From assembly GCA_029204225.1 (NCBI GenBank), contig CM055095.1:29146845-29210844 (forward strand): 64,000 nucleotides of DNA, given 5' to 3'. A program made the position numbers and the translations under genes. This document shows, piece after piece, positions 35,277 to 49,449 of this stretch. The DNA is from Diphasiastrum complanatum. Lineage: Eukaryota; Streptophyta; Lycopodiopsida; Lycopodiales; Lycopodiaceae. The first letter of the stretch is position 1; the number at the start of each line of letters is the position of its first letter. The notes below the pieces were generated by a model. It was not told the DNA's origin. It did not search any database and was given only the letters and a program-made list of their open reading frames with translations.

Positions 35277-38200
35277 CCATTGCACCTGCTACTCGTGCCC
35301 TTACTGATGATGTCATTGCTTGGCCTGATGATGCCTTGAGCTCACGCACATGCTGACTGATGCCATCGCGATTGCTCCATGCCATCGATCTAAGTGCGCC
35401 TGTCCATTTCGCCCTGGTCAACGGAAGTCCAGAGACACAGGCCAACATGATCTGTTGTGTATTTGAGTGCCTTGCTCGACAACAATTCAGTAGATCGCTG
35501 ATGATTCTGCTCTGTTCCAAAGCACATTGACAGCTCTAACCTGGGCTCACGCACTCTTGTATGGCCAAGAAAGGCAACATCCCCCCCTCCCCACTTGCAC
35601 CTTTGCCTGCACAAGCAACTGAGCAAGCAACTGCTGCTACAAGCGCAGCCAGATTTGCCTAGGGATCCTGTTTCCCTACCTCCAGCCTAAATCTGCCTAT
35701 AGCCCTTGCCATCTCCCCTTCAAACCCTAGTTTGGATCTTAATGAACCCAGTACTGCTCTCCCTTTAACTCCCTTATCAATAATCGACCCCTCCATCCCT
35801 CTCTACAGTGGTCTTTGCGCTAAGTGCAAATAGTGTAAGGCTATTCCACCTTCTTGCTAGATGGATTCCCATCGAGAAATGATTCTCTCAATGCAATCGC
35901 ACCTTCAATAGACAGATGCATCAATTGAAGAACTTAGGCGAGAAATTACGACCATCAAATGTGCAGAATCCTCCTAAGTAGTTACTTCAACTACGATCCA
36001 ACAACTCGAAAGCAAAGTGGAGCAGCATCATACGGCTATCCAATCTTGGGCAAGGGTTTTCAAAGGTTTAGGTAAAATGGATGCTCCGATTTCCTTCATC
36101 TTTGCTACGCTTATTGAGAGCCAGTTGCGAGAGCAAAAGGCTCGTGTGAAAGCATCTCAGATTCTCAGGATGCCCTAAAGGAAACCAAGGAATTTTCTGG
36201 AAACTAATCTCTAGCTCTACATCAATGGTTTAGGCTCAGCTTTGCGTAACAAGAAAGATGCTAGCACTCTTGTCCTGTGCTTCACTTCATTGGAGTCTAG
36301 GTGAGAAGTACTATGTCAAAGACATAAGACTAAAAGATATCGAGATCTTCCTGGATGAAGATCTCACATTTGTCCAAGTGGTGGAAAGAAAAAAGGCCTA
36401 CAAAATGCAAAAGATATAGGGAGATGCTTAATATACAGGGACGACAATATCCATTTTGTTGACACTAAACCCCTAGTTGAAACTAAATAGGCATGTGGAT
36501 TATAAGTCAATAAGAGTTTGATAACGGAGATTGACCAAAGTTACAGAATTGAAGAGATGTCAAGTTGAACCTGTAAATGGTCTGCGTACCATATAATCCT
36601 GACCATTAATCTCTTCTTATTTCTAAAAGTGAGTGGATGGTCTAAAGAAGAAATTTTCCAACTTCCATTTGTAGAACAACTGATCAGATAGATCTTGATT
36701 CTACTAACAAAGTGTTCAGTTTACTTGACAAAGGATGAGAACAAATAAACGTGAACTCGAAACATTTCTATTTGTGACCAACTCGAAAGATTCGCAAAAG
36801 ATTCTCGAAAGATTCGCGAAATCTATCTTATCAATCCTGAAACCAACTTGAAGGATTCGTGAAAGATTCCAGAAATGGTTTCTTGTGGAAGATAAAAAAT
36901 TCTCGAAAAGATTCTTGAAAGATTCTTGTCCCGAAATATCTTGTTTCTTGTTCAAACTTCAGATGTCGCAAAATTGTCACGAACAATTCGCGAAATCTTC
37001 TGGACTGTTCTTCAAGCTCACCCGTCGCGAAACTATCTCGAACAGTTCGCGAAATATTCTAGATTTCTTCTTCAAGCTCAAGAATTGTCATCTGTCACGA
37101 ACAATTTGCGAAAGACAAAAATGTCGCGAAGAGACAAGTGTTGCGAATAATTCGCGAAACACAAAGCTGAAACGAAGAGATGGATGGTCGCAAATTATTC
37201 GCGAACAAAATTTATTCGAGCCTGGAAACAAAGCGTCTAGTTAAATATCAACCGTCATAAACGGTTAGATATCTACTGTTACAACATTGAAAGACCTATA
37301 AATAAAAGGCCAAAAGACCTGTCCTGTAACAATATAAATACATGTGCACTGCTCGTTGTAACTCACTCAATCAGAGACACAACAGCGAGATAAGACAACA
37401 AGAAATGTATATTGATGAATCCGATTCAGAGTTATAAAAATTCGTTTTTGATCAATAGTTTCCTATTGCCTGAAAATCTTAAGTTGTTTCTTACTTTCGC
37501 ATAAAATTTTCACACGCATGTTCAGTCAGAATTAATATTGTTCTATTAGTACATAAATCAGATATAATCGCGATTGAAGACACTGATATTAGTTTGATTT
37601 ATTCAAACTTACATCGTGTTCTCTGTTGAAGAATAATTACTATTTTTCCTACAATGGTATCAGAGCATACGGAATTAAAGTTGATACAGTGGTATCTTCG
37701 AATCCCTCCCAGCATTCTTCATACATCCATCAGTAAGCCGCTAACTGGAGGTTATTCAAATTTGAAAGATGTCGTCCATCATCAATATTCAAGCTAAGAT
37801 TACTACAATCTTGGACCCAGAAGGTTCAAACTAGTTGATTTGGAAATTAAAGACTTCACTCTTGTTGAAGGGCGAAGGTCTATGGCAATGGGTAGAACCA
37901 ATTGAGGAGAAGCCAGAAACTACTCTTGGCAAAGAACTTCGAGAATGGAGTTTAAAAAATGACAAAGCTATAGCAATTATTGCATCTTCAGTGCATGACA
38001 ATGTAATGCTGGATCTTACATCAATTTCGAACGCAAAGGATTTATGGGAAGAATTGCAAACCAAGAATGAGACTCGATCTCGTAATCAGATCATGTTCTT
38101 GGAAGACCAATTAACTTACCTACAGTGGGACAGCCGAGACCTGAACACATTCGTGCGAAAGATTAAAGATCTGTTTATTTCCTTGCAGAATTCTGGTGCA

Positions 38201-41200
38201 GAAAATACAATTTCTAAGGAAAAACAACTTAGTTATTTTCTTCGTGCCCTACCCAGGTCATTCCACACAACTTGAACCTTGTTGGCGAAAGATGCGACAA
38301 TGACACTTTAAAAGGCAATTGACGGAGTGAAGGAGGAAATAGAAGCTTGTGAACGCTATGACGACAATGGTGATTCAGAAAATGCTCTATTTACTCAGAA
38401 GAATAAATCTTCTAAGAAGTCTAAGTTTAAGAGGGAGTCGTCTAAGAAGAATGAGTCTAAGACTAATGAACAACAATTTGGAAAACAACAGAAAAATTTT
38501 GGTGACAAGAAGATCTGTAATAGATGCAGAAGATCAGGTCACACAGAAGAAAAGTGTTGGTTAAATCCAAAGATTGAATGTATTCATTGTCATAAACGGG
38601 GTCATGCAGCAGTAGACTGTTATCAGAATCCCAGAAACAAAAAGGAGCAGAATCGAAGCGAACCTTCAGATTCAAACTATGTCGAAGACAAAGCAGAATG
38701 CTCCAGAGCAGCAGAAGACAGGGCAACAAGGAACTCAGCAACTTATGTTAGTACTGATCTATGTTGTTCATCTAATTCAATTTGAGAAGTAGTACTTGAT
38801 TCAGGAGCCACCTCACATTTTGTTTCCTCGAAACAAATATTGTCTGAGTACAAGACGACGAACGATTCGAGATTCACTATAGTTGGAGACGGTTCTAAAC
38901 ACGTGGTTGATAGAACTGGTGTATTATGGCTGGACACGAATCAGGGAGACAAGAAACTGGAAGAAGTTCTCTATGTCCCTACTCTTGATAAAGATCTTCT
39001 ATCTGTAGCAAAGATAGTCGATACAGGCATATCAGTAACCTTCACGAAGAACTCTTGTAAACTGTTCGAGGAGGATTCTGATAACCTGGTTGCTAAAGGC
39101 AGCAGAGAAGGAAATTTGTATCACCTGAACATTCGAACAAAAATCGAACAAGTCAATCAAACTCAGGAATCGACAGATGTACTGTGGCAAGAAAATTTGA
39201 TGAAACGAAATACATAGCAGACAATGATCTAGTCGGTTATGAAATTCTCAAAAATCATTATGAGCTGCCAACGATAAATGTAGAAAAACAAACAGAAGAT
39301 GAAAGAAAGTTACCAAATTCAGAGGGAGGTCAAGATTGAGTCGAATCGCCAGCTCGAATTCCAGCAGAAAAGCTCGAATCAGAATCGAACTCGAAACCTG
39401 TAGAATCGAATTCGAAGCCACCTGTGAGAAGATCAGACAGACAATGAAAACCACCAAAAAGGTATGGTCAGGATGTTTTTAATACAACCATCGAATTTTG
39501 TGGTTTCTCTGACGAACCTCAAACATTCGAGGAAGCTGTTGATGGACCATGATGGAGAAAACATCAGATACAAGGCAAGGTTGGTTGGTTTTCACAGAAG
39601 TATGAGATCGACTACACTGATACGTTCTCACCTGTAGTCAAACATACATAAATTCGCTTGTTATTCGCGTATGTTGTGGCTCATGATCTGAAAATCCATA
39701 TTGTGGATGAGAAGACTGCATTCCTACACGCAGAATTAGAAGAAGACTTATTCATGGACCAACCACTTGGTTTTGTAAGCCAAGAAAATCCAAAATACGG
39801 ATGTCACATGAATAAAAGCATTTATGGTCTGAAACAAGCAGCTAGACAATGGTATAGAAAGAAGGACGGAGCACTACGTTCCTTAGGTTTCGAACCTCTA
39901 TTCGCTGAATAGAATGTCTATATCAAGCATGTCCAAAATGAAATAATCATACTAGCTGTTTATGTTGATGACACGCTTATTTTCTCAAGAAGAGGTAAGT
40001 TAAATTCAGATGTCAAAAGAGACATTTCTGAAATATTTGAGATCGCTGACCTAGGAGAAGGTAAAATCTATCTAGGCTTGCAGATCGTGCGAGACTTTGA
40101 AGGTGGTAAGTTGTATCTTCACCAACAAAAGTACACTCAAAAGATCATTGAAGACTTCAACATGCTCGAATGCAAAGGTGTGCGTACTCCCATGATACCT
40201 GGAACAATACCGAGCAAGGCAGATTGTCCGCAGACTCTCGAGGAAGAGAAACGAATGGCCAAAACACCCTATCGTAGGCTGATTGGATCATTGTTATATC
40301 TAGCAGATAACACCAAACCTGATATAGCGTTTGCAGTATACAGGCTGAGCCAATATAATCAGAACCCAGGAGCGTTGCATTGGAAGTTGGCAAAGAGAGT
40401 GCTACAATATCTCCAGGAAACGAAAGACTATGGACTATGTTATTCGAAGAAAGCTGGATTTCACATCGAATCTTACAGTGACGCAAGCTAGGCATCCATG
40501 AAGGACGATAGCAAAAGTATTTCAGGAGGTTGTACTCTAGCATCTGGCGCAGCCATACTCTGGATTAGCAAGAAGCAAACGACAATAGCTCAATCTTCCT
40601 GTGAAGCGGAATATGTAGTAGCAGCCAAAATGGCAAACGAGCTGATCTGGATTAAACAGATATTGGAAGGATTTGATGAATCAATTTCCGAACCTTATGT
40701 CTTGTTAATGGATAACACTTCAGCATTCTATCTTACGAAAGATCTTGTATTTCACTTGAAAATGAAGCACATAGCTATCAAGTATCATGTTTGGGACTTA
40801 GTCGAGAAGAAGATACTGAAGACAGTCTTCATACCCACAAAGGAAATGACAACTGATATCTTTACAAAGCCACTCAGTAAAGCTTTGCTCGAGAAGCAGC
40901 GAGGAAGATTGGGGTTAATGCAACTGTCACTTTGAGAGGGAGCTGTAGAACAACTGATCAGATAGATCTTGATTCTACTAACAAAGGGTGCAGTTTACTT
41001 TACAAAGGATGAGAAACAAATAAACGTGAACTCGAAACATTTTTATTCGTGACCAACTCGAAAGATTCGCGAAATCTATCTTATCAATCTTGAAACCAAC
41101 TCGAAAAATTCACGAAAGATTCTCAAAAGATTCAGAAACAGTTTCTTGTTGAAGATCAAAGATCCTCGAAAAGATTCTTGAAAGATTCTTGTCACGAAAT

Positions 41201-43997
41201 ATCTTGTTTCCTGTTCAAACTTCAGATGTCGCGAACAATCCGCGAAATCTTTTGGACTGTTCTTCAAGCTCACCCGTCGCGAAACTATCTCGAACAGTTC
41301 ACGAAATATTTTAGATTTCTTCTTCAAGCTCAAGAGTTGTCATCTGTCACAAACAATTCGCGAAAGACGAAAAAGTCGCGAAGAGACAAGTGTCGCGAAT
41401 AATTCGCGAAACACAAAGCTGAAACAAAGAGATGGATTGTCGCGAATTATTCGTGAACAAAATTTATTTGAGCCTGGAAACAAAGCTTCTATATAAATAT
41501 CAACCGTCGTAAACAGTTAGATATCTAATGTTACAACATTGAAAGGCCAAAAGACCTATAAATAAAAGGCCAAAAGACCTGTCCTGTAACAATATAAATA
41601 CATGTGCACTGCTCGTTGTAACTCACTCAATCAGAGACACAACAACGAGATAAGACAACAAGAAATGTATATTGATGAATCAGATCAGAGTTATAAAAAT
41701 TCGTTTTTGATCAATAGTTTCTTATTGCCTGAAAATCTTAAGTTGTTTCTTACTTCCGCATAAAATTTCTGCACGCATATTCAATCAGAATTAATACTGT
41801 TCTATTAGTACATAAATCAGATATAATCGCGACTGATATTAGTTTGATTTATTAAAACTTACATCATGTTCTCTGTGGAAGAATAATTACTATTTTTCCT
41901 ACACCATTGCTGAGGACAAAATTGTTCCAAGGGGTGAAGTATGTTTTATTCCTAGTTAGCCCTAGTTGACCAAGCCTTTACCATACGTATATAAATATAA
42001 AAGATATCTCAGTTAATGGTTAATGGCGGCTATGTTTGGTATTAGCCGTCATGACTATTGATCATTTTAGAGGCTAGGGTTAAGGTTTTTGGAGGTGGCA
42101 CACTTAGTTTTGGGCATAGGAGGTAGGGATTACCTAGATTATTTTTGCATTTAGTATTATGTTAAAGTCACCCTTTGGGTTCTCAAAAAAAATTGCAAAC
42201 TGAAGATTTTCTAATGAAAAGCTTCCGATCAATGCTTGAACTCTTCGGGGTCCTTCCAACCTTTGAAAACTTGGGTTTTGGCACTTTCTGGATCAACCAC
42301 CCTATTTTCAAGAGAGAACTCAAAAACATTTTAGGGTTGAGCAACCCTAATCTCACCCTCTTCTTCTAGCTCTTTGAGCCACTCCTCTTTAAGGATTTGA
42401 CACTTCAACGTATTTCGACTGGTGGTTATGCTTTTATAAATTGCTCTTCTTCTTTGTAAAGCAAACTTTTTACAGCCCTAAAGTAATAAGCTTCAAGGAT
42501 GCACCAATCTGTCTATGAATTTCATGGCTACTTTAGATATTGATATAGCACTTAGTAAAATTCTTACATATCAAAATGTGATGCAAAGCAAAAATTTATA
42601 CTATATTGATACTTGAGCAAGAACCTATAATTTTAAGTCCTAGTGTCAAATGAGTATTGCCTTAGTCAAAACTATAGCCCTAGTCGGGTACTGACCTAGG
42701 TACTGACATAGTTAATACTGCGAGGGTCCAAATCTTTGCCAGGTATTGAGTTTCCACATACTAGCCGGGTATGTTTTTTATACTCGGGTTGATACCAGGC
42801 TAGACCTATATAGTCGGCCAACACTACTTTATTTTTATTTATGCCTTTGCACCCAACCGTGTCAATAATACATGAGTCCATCATATGTACAATAGTACTT
42901 GGACCTTTGATGATTTAATACTTTGACCAAGTACAACAGTTTGATGATACTTATGTTAATTTTCCTTAATTTCTTACGAGAAAGTAAGGACTTCACTTGA
43001 TTGACTTTACCCTTCAGTGCTTGCCTTAATCATGAGTGAGTTTGCCCTTCACATTGAAAGAAGTGATACAAACTCACTATGTTGGCCTTTTGACAAATGT
43101 ATGAAAGCTAATGTGGACACATCTTTTTGCACCTACCATTGGGTGCTAATGAAGGGAGTAGGAATGTTGTAGCATTTGTTCCATGCCATGCATGATGAAG
43201 TTGATGGTCCAAGGTTGGGTAGGTGGACACCGAAAGGTCAAAGATTGCATATCTCCATTGTTATGTTGGGTACTATTCTATACATTACATTGATACATAT
43301 ACAACAAAATGATGAGATCATCTAACATCTTGTAGAGCAATTTGATTTGTTTCAAGAACTAAATGATTTTTTTGAAACAACACTAATTGTTATTAATAAT
43401 AGGTGGTCATTCCTTGTCTTTGTTTGGCCTCTGAAACTTTGATCTTGTTCTTCCTGTGAAAACATCAGACACGTGTTGTGATCTCAATCATCAATTTTGT
43501 TGTCCAAACCTATGGTTCTTACTTTTTCCAGTTTGGCTTGTTGATGATATAGGTTCGTTGAATGCAAAGATCGTCACAATCGATCTGCAGTGTTATTGCC
43601 CTATTCATTTCTTCCTACAGCGGCTGCCAAACCTCTACAAATGGCAGCAAATAAGGTATTATGCGATATGATTGATCATATTTTGATTGTTGATAGGAGC
43701 TTTTGAAATTTTCTTGTAATAAGATAATAGAGCAAAAGATGAACACGAGTGTTAAGTTCAAATTTGGAATTTGATTTTTGAGGTGTTTGTTCAGGATAAT
43801 AGCGTTGAAGTGAATACATGTTTTGTTCGATATGGATGTTATTGCCTTTTGAGCCCCATCTAATAAGAAAATTTTTAAACCAGTTGATGATGAGATACAC
43901 ACATATAAAACCATTAAAGATTTGACTATATATGTATGTACATAAAATACATACACATGTACATACATAGATATATGATCAAGTATCTCTATCTGTC

Positions 43998-44054
<57 letters not shown>

Positions 44055-44912
44055 AAGAAAGAAAATGTATTAATGTCTGTTGAGTGCCCAAGGGCACATA
44101 AGACAATGAATAAGTACATGTCCATGTCGGACAACATAATAAAAAACACTAGTCTAAATGGAAAAGACAAAATAGAACTCTCTCGAGCTAGGAAAAGACA
44201 TAGCCAATATAGAATCATAAATGCATAAAAAGAGCAGATACACAAGAGCTTAACCTCCAGCTCTGAAGAGGGAACAGGTGCAAGAGCTTAACCGCCTGCT
44301 CTGCTGAGGAAAGTAAAAGGATAAATATCAGTCTCGAAAAAAGCGTCTGATACCCATAGCAGCTGTGGGCTGTGATCGAGGAGCTCTGGTAGCTCCCTAA
44401 TATCTTTGAGAGTTTGTGATGTCCAAATTTTCTATCATGTAAACGCCTACTTTCAAATATCATGGACCTAAAATAACCCATCCAACGTAGCTGCTTGTTC
44501 CCTTATCTTGTCCCTATGAATTACCCAAATTGTTATCTTAGCACCTTAACATGCACCTTGTCACAAGTATGAAAATGTGCAATCAACAACTTTCTCTGAT
44601 CTCCAAAACTAGAATAGGCTAATCTAGAAAGGTGACAAGTAAAAGGGAGCAATGAAAATGAGGTCAATCCAATAGAGTGCACATGGAGTACATATTTATT
44701 ATTTATAATGAACGCATATAAAAATTGAACTTTAAAGTTGACTTTTTTTCATTTTGGCTTGTAGTTTGGCCATTTAATTTGATTAATTCCTCAACCACAT
44801 CATTGAGGATCATAAATGAAATCTTCCATATAGAGGAAAACCTTGTCATGTACTTCATTCATAACGATCACAAATAACACTAACGCATACAGATGAGATG
44901 AGAGAGAGAGAG

Positions 44913-44971
<59 letters not shown>

Positions 44972-47900
44972 GTAAACAAAATGTAAATGTCTCATAAACA
45001 CTGTACAACTAACATTCGTCCTCTAACTCATAGTCCGAATCATCGAAGTTTGTGGAACTGCCAATAGGGAGTCTGCAAATGACGTTGAGGGTGTCATGCG
45101 TCGTGGTGAGCCTTTGCCTCCGCCTCTGCCTCCACCTTGTCGCCTGCCACTCCCTCTCCCTCCTGCCCCTCCTCCGATAGATCTCATCCTCGAGCTCCTC
45201 CTTCGTAAGCGATACTCGAGGAGCAACAGGTGTCGTCTGTACCATGCAGGAGTCAAGGTTCACTTGTAAAAAAAAATGGCATGGTTTCATTTGTTGGATA
45301 AGTATTTTGAAATGCAAGTACATCAAGCAATAGCAAGTAAGTCACTAATTGACTCACCTCGATCAAGTGGTCACCCTATGTGTGTGTGTATGTGCGCGCG
45401 TGCGCGCATCTCAGCATGCGTCCGTTGGTGTTCATGAACACCAACGCTTGCACTGCTCAATGAAGAACCTGTTTCTCCTCTTTGTGTGATGGCTGGCCCA
45501 TACGCTCCAGTCCCGCTTATAGGCATAAGCTGAACAACCTTATGAGAGGACTCTCTGCCAAACGTTGAAGGTCAGGAGTACTGTAGCCATGAAACGTCCA
45601 CCATGTCTCAAGCTCCAACTGATCCTCTCTCAGCTGACATTGCTCTCGATCAAAGGCCACAGGCCTCGCTCAAACTTCACCATATCTAGCTCTATGCTCC
45701 TCAGAGTTGGGCCTGTTCGCAAAAGAAAAAAAACATGTGCCGGGCCATAGAATGCATAGGCGAAAGAATGTAAACAATAGACTAATCACAATATTTGCAA
45801 TACCTGCACTGGGCCATACACGCTCAGTGTACTCCACCCATCCTCGGTGGAGCTCCGTGTCGCCTGGATGTCTGGTAGAGCGCCACAAGGGATGCAGCAT
45901 GTGGGCTACCGCATGGATGGGTGTGGAAGTAGTCCCACCTAGTTTCCCAAACACTAAGGAACAATCCTTGTTGTGCACGTCACATTGCAAATGATTAGTC
46001 ATTGGCGCTTCAAAGCACGATAGTAAAGCGAAAATGAAACAAAAAGAAAGGGAGAGGAGTAACACATGTCATCGTCCAACTCTAATCTGTGGTCCATGAA
46101 CTCTTATACGAGACAGAGAGTGCACCCCTCTCGGTCTACTAGGCGCAACACATGGAAAACAGGTCAAAGAACCTCTACAAGCTCACCCGACCATGTCCAA
46201 AACTCCTCTCCAAACATTGTGGTCTGGAAATGCACTGCCTCTATCGTGCGACCTCTGAACTCAGCAAATCCATCATTGGCTGCCATCTTTCGTAAATGAT
46301 CTCGTACGACACAACGGTTGTTTCCCCATCAGGGAAATGCGTTTCCCTGATGGCAAACGTTTGTTTCCCAGAACACCTTTTGTTGGGAAACGTTTTTATA
46401 ACCCTTAAAAATGACCCAGAATGTTGCGAGAATTTATTTCTGCCTGAAAATGGCCATAATCTCACCTTGTTGGACTCCCGTTAGGGGGTCCTACAAAAAC
46501 TTTTTTTCAAACTTGAGCTGGAAACAATCACATTTTTGACTGGATACGCTCTTTCTCAGAAAACAGTAAAAAAACAACCTAGAATGCTGCAAGAAAGTGT
46601 TTTTGCCTGAAAATGGCCAGAATCTTACCTGAAGCAAGTCGGAATCCTGTTAGACTGGTTCCATTGGTGAGAGAGCTAACTTGCAATTAATCAGATTATA
46701 TCTGACTAACATATTGTAGATGTACCTCTGTTGAATAATGTAGATCAACTTTCGATTTCTATCTTTGTGGATTTGAATACCAAGGCATAAATGAGCTTCG
46801 TCTAGATCGGTCATGTCGAATCCATAAGATAGCATTGACTTGCCTTCTTTTATCAGATCGATACTGTTGCTGAAGAGCAATGTATTGTCCGCATACAAAG
46901 TGATAATGATAAAAGATTGTTGCACTGTCTTGAAGTAACCATTTGAATTTGAAGAGCTAGGTGTGTAGCTATGGTCAATAAGGAAAGTATTGATCCTTTG
47001 AAACCATGCTCGAGCAGATTGCTTCAAGCCATAAAGTGTCTTATGGAGGGGGTCCCACAAAAACGTTTTTTCAAACTCGAGCTGGAAACAATCTTGAGTC
47101 TTGGAACCATGCAACAATCTTAAGTAGTGTTAACTCTTGTCTTTTAAGTTGTGAACTTATATGACAGTTGAAGTGTTAACTTTGAAGTTTTGAACACTAA
47201 ATAAAGTTACTTTTTCAACGTTTCAAGCTTTTTATGTGCTATGTATATTGTATGATGCCTATTTTGAATTTTCTATAGCATCTAGATTCTAGATTATATG
47301 TCATATGATGTGTATCGTTCCCCGTTTCCTATATCCCATTTTTTGTTTCCCGAGGGGCCTGTGTTTCCTGGGTGGGAAAAGTTTCCCAAAACTATGGTTG
47401 GTAGTAACAACATGCAGATTCCACATATGCATTTACAACATTCAATTGCTTACAACAACCCTAAACCGTAAACCCGACAACAAAAAGAAGCCACCATTTT
47501 TTTGCATCGACAACAGGTTCAAGCTGAAAATAGTGTCCTAGACCTGAAGCAGGTTGGACTCCCGCTAGGGGGTCCTACAAAAACCTTTTTTCAAACTCGA
47601 GTTGGAAACAATCACACTTTTTACTGGAAACGCTCTTTCTTAGAAACAGTAAAAAAACAACCTAGAATGCTGCAAGAAAGTGTTTCTGCCTGAAAATGGC
47701 CAGAATCTTACCTGAAGCAGGTCGGAATCCTGTTGGGGGTCCCACAAAAACGTTTTTTCAAACTCGAGCTGGAAACAATCTCGAGTCTTGGAACCATGCG
47801 CAACAATCTGAAGTAGTGTTAACTCTTGTCTTTTAAGTTGTGAACTTGTATGACAATTGAAGTGTTAACTTTGAACTTTTGAACACTAAAAAAGTTCCTT

Positions 47901-49405
47901 TTTCAATGTTTCAAGCTTTTTATGTGCTATGTATATTGTATGATGCCTATTCTGAATTTTCTATAGTATCTAGATTCTAGATTATATGTCATATGATGTG
48001 TATCGTTTCCCCGTTTCCTATATCCCGTTTTTCGTTTCCCGAGGGGCCTGCGTTTCCTGGGTGGGAAAAGTTTCCCAAAACTATGGTTGGTAGTAACAAC
48101 ACGTAAATTCCACATATGCATTCACAACATTCAATTGCTTACAGCAACCCTAAACCGTAAACTCGACAACAAAAAGAAGCCACCATTTTTTTGCATCGAC
48201 AACAGGTTCAAGCTGAAAATAGTGTCCTAGATCCTGAACTCATCAAAACAAGCATCCCAAGCATTTCTATGGGCATGAAGAAACAAATTGTAGCTTCAGA
48301 CTGAACCTCAATCACATGCCTACAAGTCAGTTTCCCAAAACCCTAAAACATATGTGGGATTTGGACATGTCATTGAAAACTTTCACTACAGGCGATAATA
48401 GCCGAAACTAATAGGACAAGCATGTTTGGGGGCACAAAAAGGGCCAAAAACACATGGAAATAGGGCATGAGATTCACATCTTTTGCTACAAGTAATGATG
48501 GGGAAAACTAACAGCATAAGCATGTCTGTGGGGTTCAATACAGATGATTTAGAACTAAAAACCATTTCATTAGGTTGCCTGCAGCTCATTCCATGAGCTT
48601 ACAAGATATGAAGCAAGTAGACACTTCAAGGAATAGGCCATTATTGATTACCTTTGAATACTCATGAATGCTATCAAGAATAAACAATTTCTCATGGAGA
48701 TGATTTATTATTCAAGTAGATAAAGGCAGTTTTGTAGAGCATTTCAAAGTTAAAAGAAAGTGCACCTCATGTAGCACAACAATGTTTAACTTAACCAAAA
48801 TGGCACGTGAATGTGAACTGTAGTTTCTGATTAAGAGGTTTAGAGCACCAACATGTGGGTGTTTGATAACTTCAAACTGATGTAATATCTTACAGGTCTC
48901 TAAAATTAAGCTGCTTAAAGGGTTTGGTTATATGGTTCTGAAAATGGTGAACTGAAGAACCTCAGTTCCTTAGACCAATCGGCCATAATATCAATGTTTT
49001 ATATGACGTCCTTGCGGTGTATGTTTTCCAATGTGACATTTGAGCTAAGATTGATATTAAATTGGTGGTCATCATTATTAGAAATAAATGACTATGCTAA
49101 AGTTAATCCATAGGTTACTTTGACCCAAAAGGTCGAAATTTGTGTAACCATGGGTATTTAGTTCTTAAGTTTGTCTTAAGTTCAGTTGGACCCAATTTTG
49201 GTCATGTACTGACTCATGGGTCCTTAGGGGTCTAATTTTGTTTAGGGGCCCTATCTTGACTTCTGGGGGTGCCCTACATTTAGTAAGTGGTTAACCCTAG
49301 GGTTTGGTGGCATTTGGTCACATCCAGGTAGAGTACTTAGATGCTCATTGTGTATTCCATTTTAACAGTTTGGCTAAGCATTGCTCTCCATTGCTCTTGT
49401 TGTTG

Positions 49406-49449
<44 letters not shown>

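Larger units (their letters stand above)
36670..41903 (+). mobile_element. Ty1/copia retrotransposon with both LTRs and target duplication
   Basis: A 5234-bp element in intron 3, in the same direction as the host gene. LTRs of 984 bp (36670-37653) and 960 bp (40944-41903) share TGTAG...CTACA ends. CCATT is duplicated at 36665-36669 and 41904-41908. The primer site is at 37655 and the polypurine tract GAGAGGGAGC at 40934-40943. The interior has gag with two zinc knuckles, protease, RT and RNase H in copia order, but the integrase core is missing between 39210 and 39240. Stops and a frame change make it non-autonomous. Another 5' fragment of the same family lies at 16644-17868. Confidence 0.96.
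33654..43552 (+). other. intron 3, 9899 bp
   Basis: GT at 33654 and AG at 43551-43552; phase 2. It contains a GA microsatellite, LINE-type relics (33940-36420) and a complete copia (36670-41903). The remainder, 41909-43500, is non-coding with no recognisable repeat ends. Confidence 0.88.

Noticed and set aside
43456-43671. 71-codon ORF taken as a candidate gene
   Set aside because: Exon 4 of the fucosyltransferase-like gene lies here in another frame, supported by phase and family match.
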